A DNA stretch of 7,265 nt from Bacteroidota bacterium. GTDB lineage: Bacteria; Bacteroidota; Bacteroidia; Bacteroidales; B18-G4. Made by a program: the position numbers and the translations under genes. Location of the stretch: positions 1 to 7,265 of the forward strand of contig DAOVZP010000078.1 of assembly GCA_030635045.1 (NCBI GenBank). The letters run 5' to 3'. The stretch's first letter is position 1; each line of letters starts with the position of its first letter. Positions 5,472-7,265 of the stretch are shown here, piece by piece. The notes below the pieces were generated by a model. The model had not been told where the DNA came from. It made no database searches and saw nothing but the letters and a program-made list of their open reading frames with translations.

Positions 5472-5897
5472 TTGACAATCCTGCACCTTCTAATATTATT
5501 CTGCGTGGGCTCTTTCGGCCTGTGGATGGCCATTCCTGTTGGCCTGGCCTATGGTTTTAATCCTTATGTGATTGCGATTACCATTTCCCTGGGGTCAGCA
5601 ACCGGCACCACCCTGGTATATATTTTTGGTAGCCGTGTAAAAAGGTATGTGATGAGCAAGAGAGGTGAAAGGTACCTGGGAAGATCCAAGGCGAAAATGC
5701 ACCGCTACCTTAATAAATATGGTGTTATTGGCCTCGGCCTCTTACTGCCCGGTATATTCGGCCCTATACTGGGTATGGCTATTGGCATTACCATCGTAAG
5801 GGCAACGAATCGATTGCTGATCTGGTCGTTGATCGGGAATGTGATCTGGAGCGTATTGCTTTCGGGCATAGGTGCTCTGGGGATAACGATATTTTAG
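5472..5897 (+). CDS. Small multi-pass membrane protein, DedA-like / small multidrug export-like
   Basis: A 141-residue integral membrane protein. Hydrophobic segments lie at about 4-26, 33-53, 84-109 and 114-138. A basic cytosolic loop, SRVKRYVMSKRGERYLGRSKAKMHRYLNK, lies at 54-82. MAIPVGLAYGFNP near the N-terminus and KYGVIGLGLLLPGIFGPILGMAIGI (82-106) resemble proteins annotated as small multi-drug export protein (Sm_multidrug_ex) and distantly the DedA/SNARE-associated fold, whose members include lipid-flipping transporters. Actual substrate transport is not demonstrated by this similarity. The start is TTG at 5472: an in-frame TAA lies two codons upstream (5466-5468), and the first in-frame ATG (5526) would delete most of the first helix. 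The leader AATAAATAAAG is A-rich without a Shine-Dalgarno sequence. Its stop codon TAG overlaps the hairpin at 5896-5928. Confidence 0.72.
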   Translation: MTILHLLILFCVGSFGLWMAIPVGLAYGFNPYVIAITISLGSATGTTLVYIFGSRVKRYVMSKRGERYLGRSKAKMHRYLNKYGVIGLGLLLPGIFGPILGMAIGITIVRATNRLLIWSLIGNVIWSVLLSGIGALGITIF

Positions 5898-5928
5898 GGT
5901 TGCCAACCTTAATAGGGTTGGCAACCCT
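5896..5928. terminator. Strong 13-bp hairpin made of two odd palindromes
   Basis: AGGGTTGCCAACC (5896-5908) and its exact reverse complement (5916-5928) can form a perfect 13-bp stem closed by a short A/T-rich loop. Each arm is also an odd palindrome by itself: GGTTG-C-CAACC at 5898-5908 and GGTTG-G-CAACC at 5916-5926, with centres 18 bp apart. It begins within the upstream stop codon and ends 38 nt before uridine kinase. Only a short ATTTT follows, so it could be a poor terminator, an operator or an mRNA-end stabiliser. Confidence 0.55.
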
Positions 5929-5966
5929 TATGATTTTGCTATCTTAGCAGCAGAAAACTGGCAATT

Positions 5967-6581
5967 ATGTTGATTATTGGAATAGCAGGCGGATCGGGAT
6001 CCGGAAAGACTACGGTGGTGAACCGGATGATAGAACTTCTTCCCAGGGATAGTGTTTCTGTGATCGTACAGGACTCCTACTATTGGGATAACGGCCATCT
6101 TCCCCCGAAAGAAAAGAAAAAGATAAATTTTGACCATCCTGATTCCATTGAATGGGGACTTTTGATACGTCATATAGACCAGCTTATGGAAGGGCATGCT
6201 GTTGAGATGCCTACTTATTCCTATGTTGATTGTGCCCGCCTGAAAGAAACAATAAGAATTGAGCCCAGAGAGGTGACCATCGTTGAAGGGATCCTAATCT
6301 TTACAAATTCGGAACTGCGGGGGCGTTTTGACGTGAAGACTTTTGTAGATGCCGATGATGATGACCGCCTGTCACGCATCATACGAAGGGATATAGTCAA
6401 AAGGGGAAGGGATGTACAGGATGTGCTCAGGCATTATGACACCTTCGTAAAACCCATGCACCTGCAATTCATTGAACCGTCTAAAAGATATGCCGATATT
6501 ATCGTGCCCCAGGGAGGCGAAAATCATGTGGCTATCGATATCCTGGCATCGAAAGTAAAGACAAGGCTGTCGGAGCTTTAG
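5967..6581 (+). CDS. udk: Uridine kinase
   Basis: Phosphorylates uridine and cytidine to UMP and CMP with ATP or GTP in cytosolic pyrimidine salvage. At 204 residues it has the normal bacterial length. Walker A is GGSGSGKTT at 8-16. QDSYYWDN (35-42) carries the conserved Asp-Ser-Tyr-Tyr nucleoside region, NFDHPDSIEW (54-63) is a family signature, and PTYSYV (near 83-88) follows. VEGILIF forms the strand after the core, and RIIRRDIVKRGRD is the arginine-rich lid. The C-terminal FVKPMHLQFIEPSKRYADIIVPQGG is diagnostic. The ATG at 5967 is right for the family because the first strand, LIIGIAGG, begins immediately. It is preceded by the hairpin at 5896-5928 and shares 4 bp with the convergent downstream gene. 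The uridine kinase call is favoured over phosphoribulokinase by the DSYY and NFDHPD motifs. Confidence 0.95.
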   Translation: MLIIGIAGGSGSGKTTVVNRMIELLPRDSVSVIVQDSYYWDNGHLPPKEKKKINFDHPDSIEWGLLIRHIDQLMEGHAVEMPTYSYVDCARLKETIRIEPREVTIVEGILIFTNSELRGRFDVKTFVDADDDDRLSRIIRRDIVKRGRDVQDVLRHYDTFVKPMHLQFIEPSKRYADIIVPQGGENHVAIDILASKVKTRLSEL

Positions 6582-7265
6582 AAAATGTTTTTGGTTGTTA
6601 CCTTTCCCGGGGTGAAAACGATCTCACTGAATTTTAACCTCAATTCTTCGACCGATGGATCTATGATGAGTAATTCTTTATTTATATGGTCTCTTAATAT
6701 TCCATAATAGTGATCAGAATAGCTTTCATTGTAATACTGCAATAAAGTCCATGAAATATCCGGGATGCTATTTGTTTTAATATCCAGAAAACGTTTTTCA
6801 GCTTTGCCCGCAGGTATTGAATCCGGAAAGTGCTCCAGGGTGATCAGGCGTGCATATGTAGGGCCTCCAACGATCAGGGCGGGTGATTCAGGCGTATAAA
6901 CCCGGCGGCTTCCATCAACATATTCAATATATGCTGTCGCCCCGCTCGAATCATGCAATACTAGCCTGAAAGGCCATCCGCATTCAAGATCTGAATCATC
7001 AAATATCCTGATGTCCCAAATGGCAAGCAAGGCAGTATCGATGCATTTAAAATGATCGATGAAGAAATTAACGCTTAGTGAAGCCGCGATGGGAATATGC
7101 TCCTTGTCTTTCTCAGGAAGCCGGCTGTTATTGAGAAACATGAGCGATGCTGAAAACCCATGCTCATTCATCCCCTCAAAAACAAGCCCCTCTGAAGTTT
7201 TTAGGTAAATATTATTGTATTTAACGAACCAATCAAAGTGATGGCGCTTATTAACATCATTGGGA
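6578..7265 (-). CDS. Choloylglycine hydrolase / penicillin V acylase family protein, 5' end outside window
   Basis: A member of the Ntn-hydrolase linear amide C-N hydrolase group, which cleaves bile-salt conjugates, penicillin V, acyl-homoserine lactones or other N-acyl amides after autoprocessing to an N-terminal Cys. The substrate here is unknown. The frame stays open to base 7264, giving 228 visible residues; the ATG at 7171 is internal. Upstream of it, WFVKYNNIYLKTSEGLVFEG leads directly into MNEHGFSASLMF (visible residues 32-43), matching the family pattern tKYGs...dGMNEkGL. DSSGATAYIEYVDGSRRVY (about 105-123) matches DxSGdsavIEYvdGk. Where the family has TNxPxF with a conserved Asn, this protein has VGGPTY (132-137, bases 6854-6871). 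The nucleophilic Cys, Arg and Asp lie upstream of the window and cannot be checked. It ends in TTTKNIF after a plausible C-terminal strand region, overlapping udk by 4 bp tail to tail. Confidence 0.75.
   Translation of the reverse strand, partial: PNDVNKRHHFDWFVKYNNIYLKTSEGLVFEGMNEHGFSASLMFLNNSRLPEKDKEHIPIAASLSVNFFIDHFKCIDTALLAIWDIRIFDDSDLECGWPFRLVLHDSSGATAYIEYVDGSRRVYTPESPALIVGGPTYARLITLEHFPDSIPAGKAEKRFLDIKTNSIPDISWTLLQYYNESYSDHYYGILRDHINKELLIIDPSVEELRLKFSEIVFTPGKVTTKNIF

Overview
The window looks like a chromosomal stretch from a member of the Bacteroidota, probably a Bacteroidales or Marinilabiliales-type organism and plausibly a metagenome contig. This is inferred from a TonB-like protein ending in the Bacteroidota-style FPGG...GTVYV...PGKQ domain, from start codons preceded by A/T-rich leaders without a clear Shine-Dalgarno sequence, from a methylmalonyl-CoA epimerase, and from AT-rich intergenic DNA full of micro-repeats. 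No database search was possible, so all family calls rest on motif recognition.

Layout. Bases 2-271 (+) hold the C-terminal end of phosphoglycerate kinase. Its stop codon runs straight into an array of 7-bp units (270-325). Two minus-strand accessory genes follow: a RimJ/RimL-type GNAT acetyltransferase (339-839) and a small two-helix membrane protein (933-1121). Bases 1146-1771 carry no convincing gene but are structured: an 8-bp tandem array, an 80-nt C-free tract with a 35-nt pure purine core, a pair of perfect 7-bp-stem hairpins, and a 68-nt G-free tract.

The centre of the window is a two-gene plus-strand unit. A membrane-anchored TonB-like protein (1772-2452) is followed 16 nt later by a large exported VIT + von Willebrand A protein (2469-4850) that ends in its own TonB C-terminal domain. 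A rho-independent terminator (4875-4918) closes the unit. This pair is the most unusual part of the window: a MIDAS-type vWA module fused to a TonB-type domain and paired with a second TonB-type protein.

Downstream are methylmalonyl-CoA epimerase (4973-5380, propionate/succinate metabolism), a small DedA-like or small-multidrug-export-like membrane protein starting at TTG (5472-5897), a tandem palindrome/hairpin (5896-5928), and uridine kinase (5967-6581). The minus-strand gene that follows is a 5'-truncated choloylglycine/penicillin V acylase-family (linear amide C-N hydrolase) protein running off the right edge. Its stop codon overlaps the uridine kinase stop. Apart from the TonB/vWA pair, the genes look like unrelated single-function neighbours, not one pathway.
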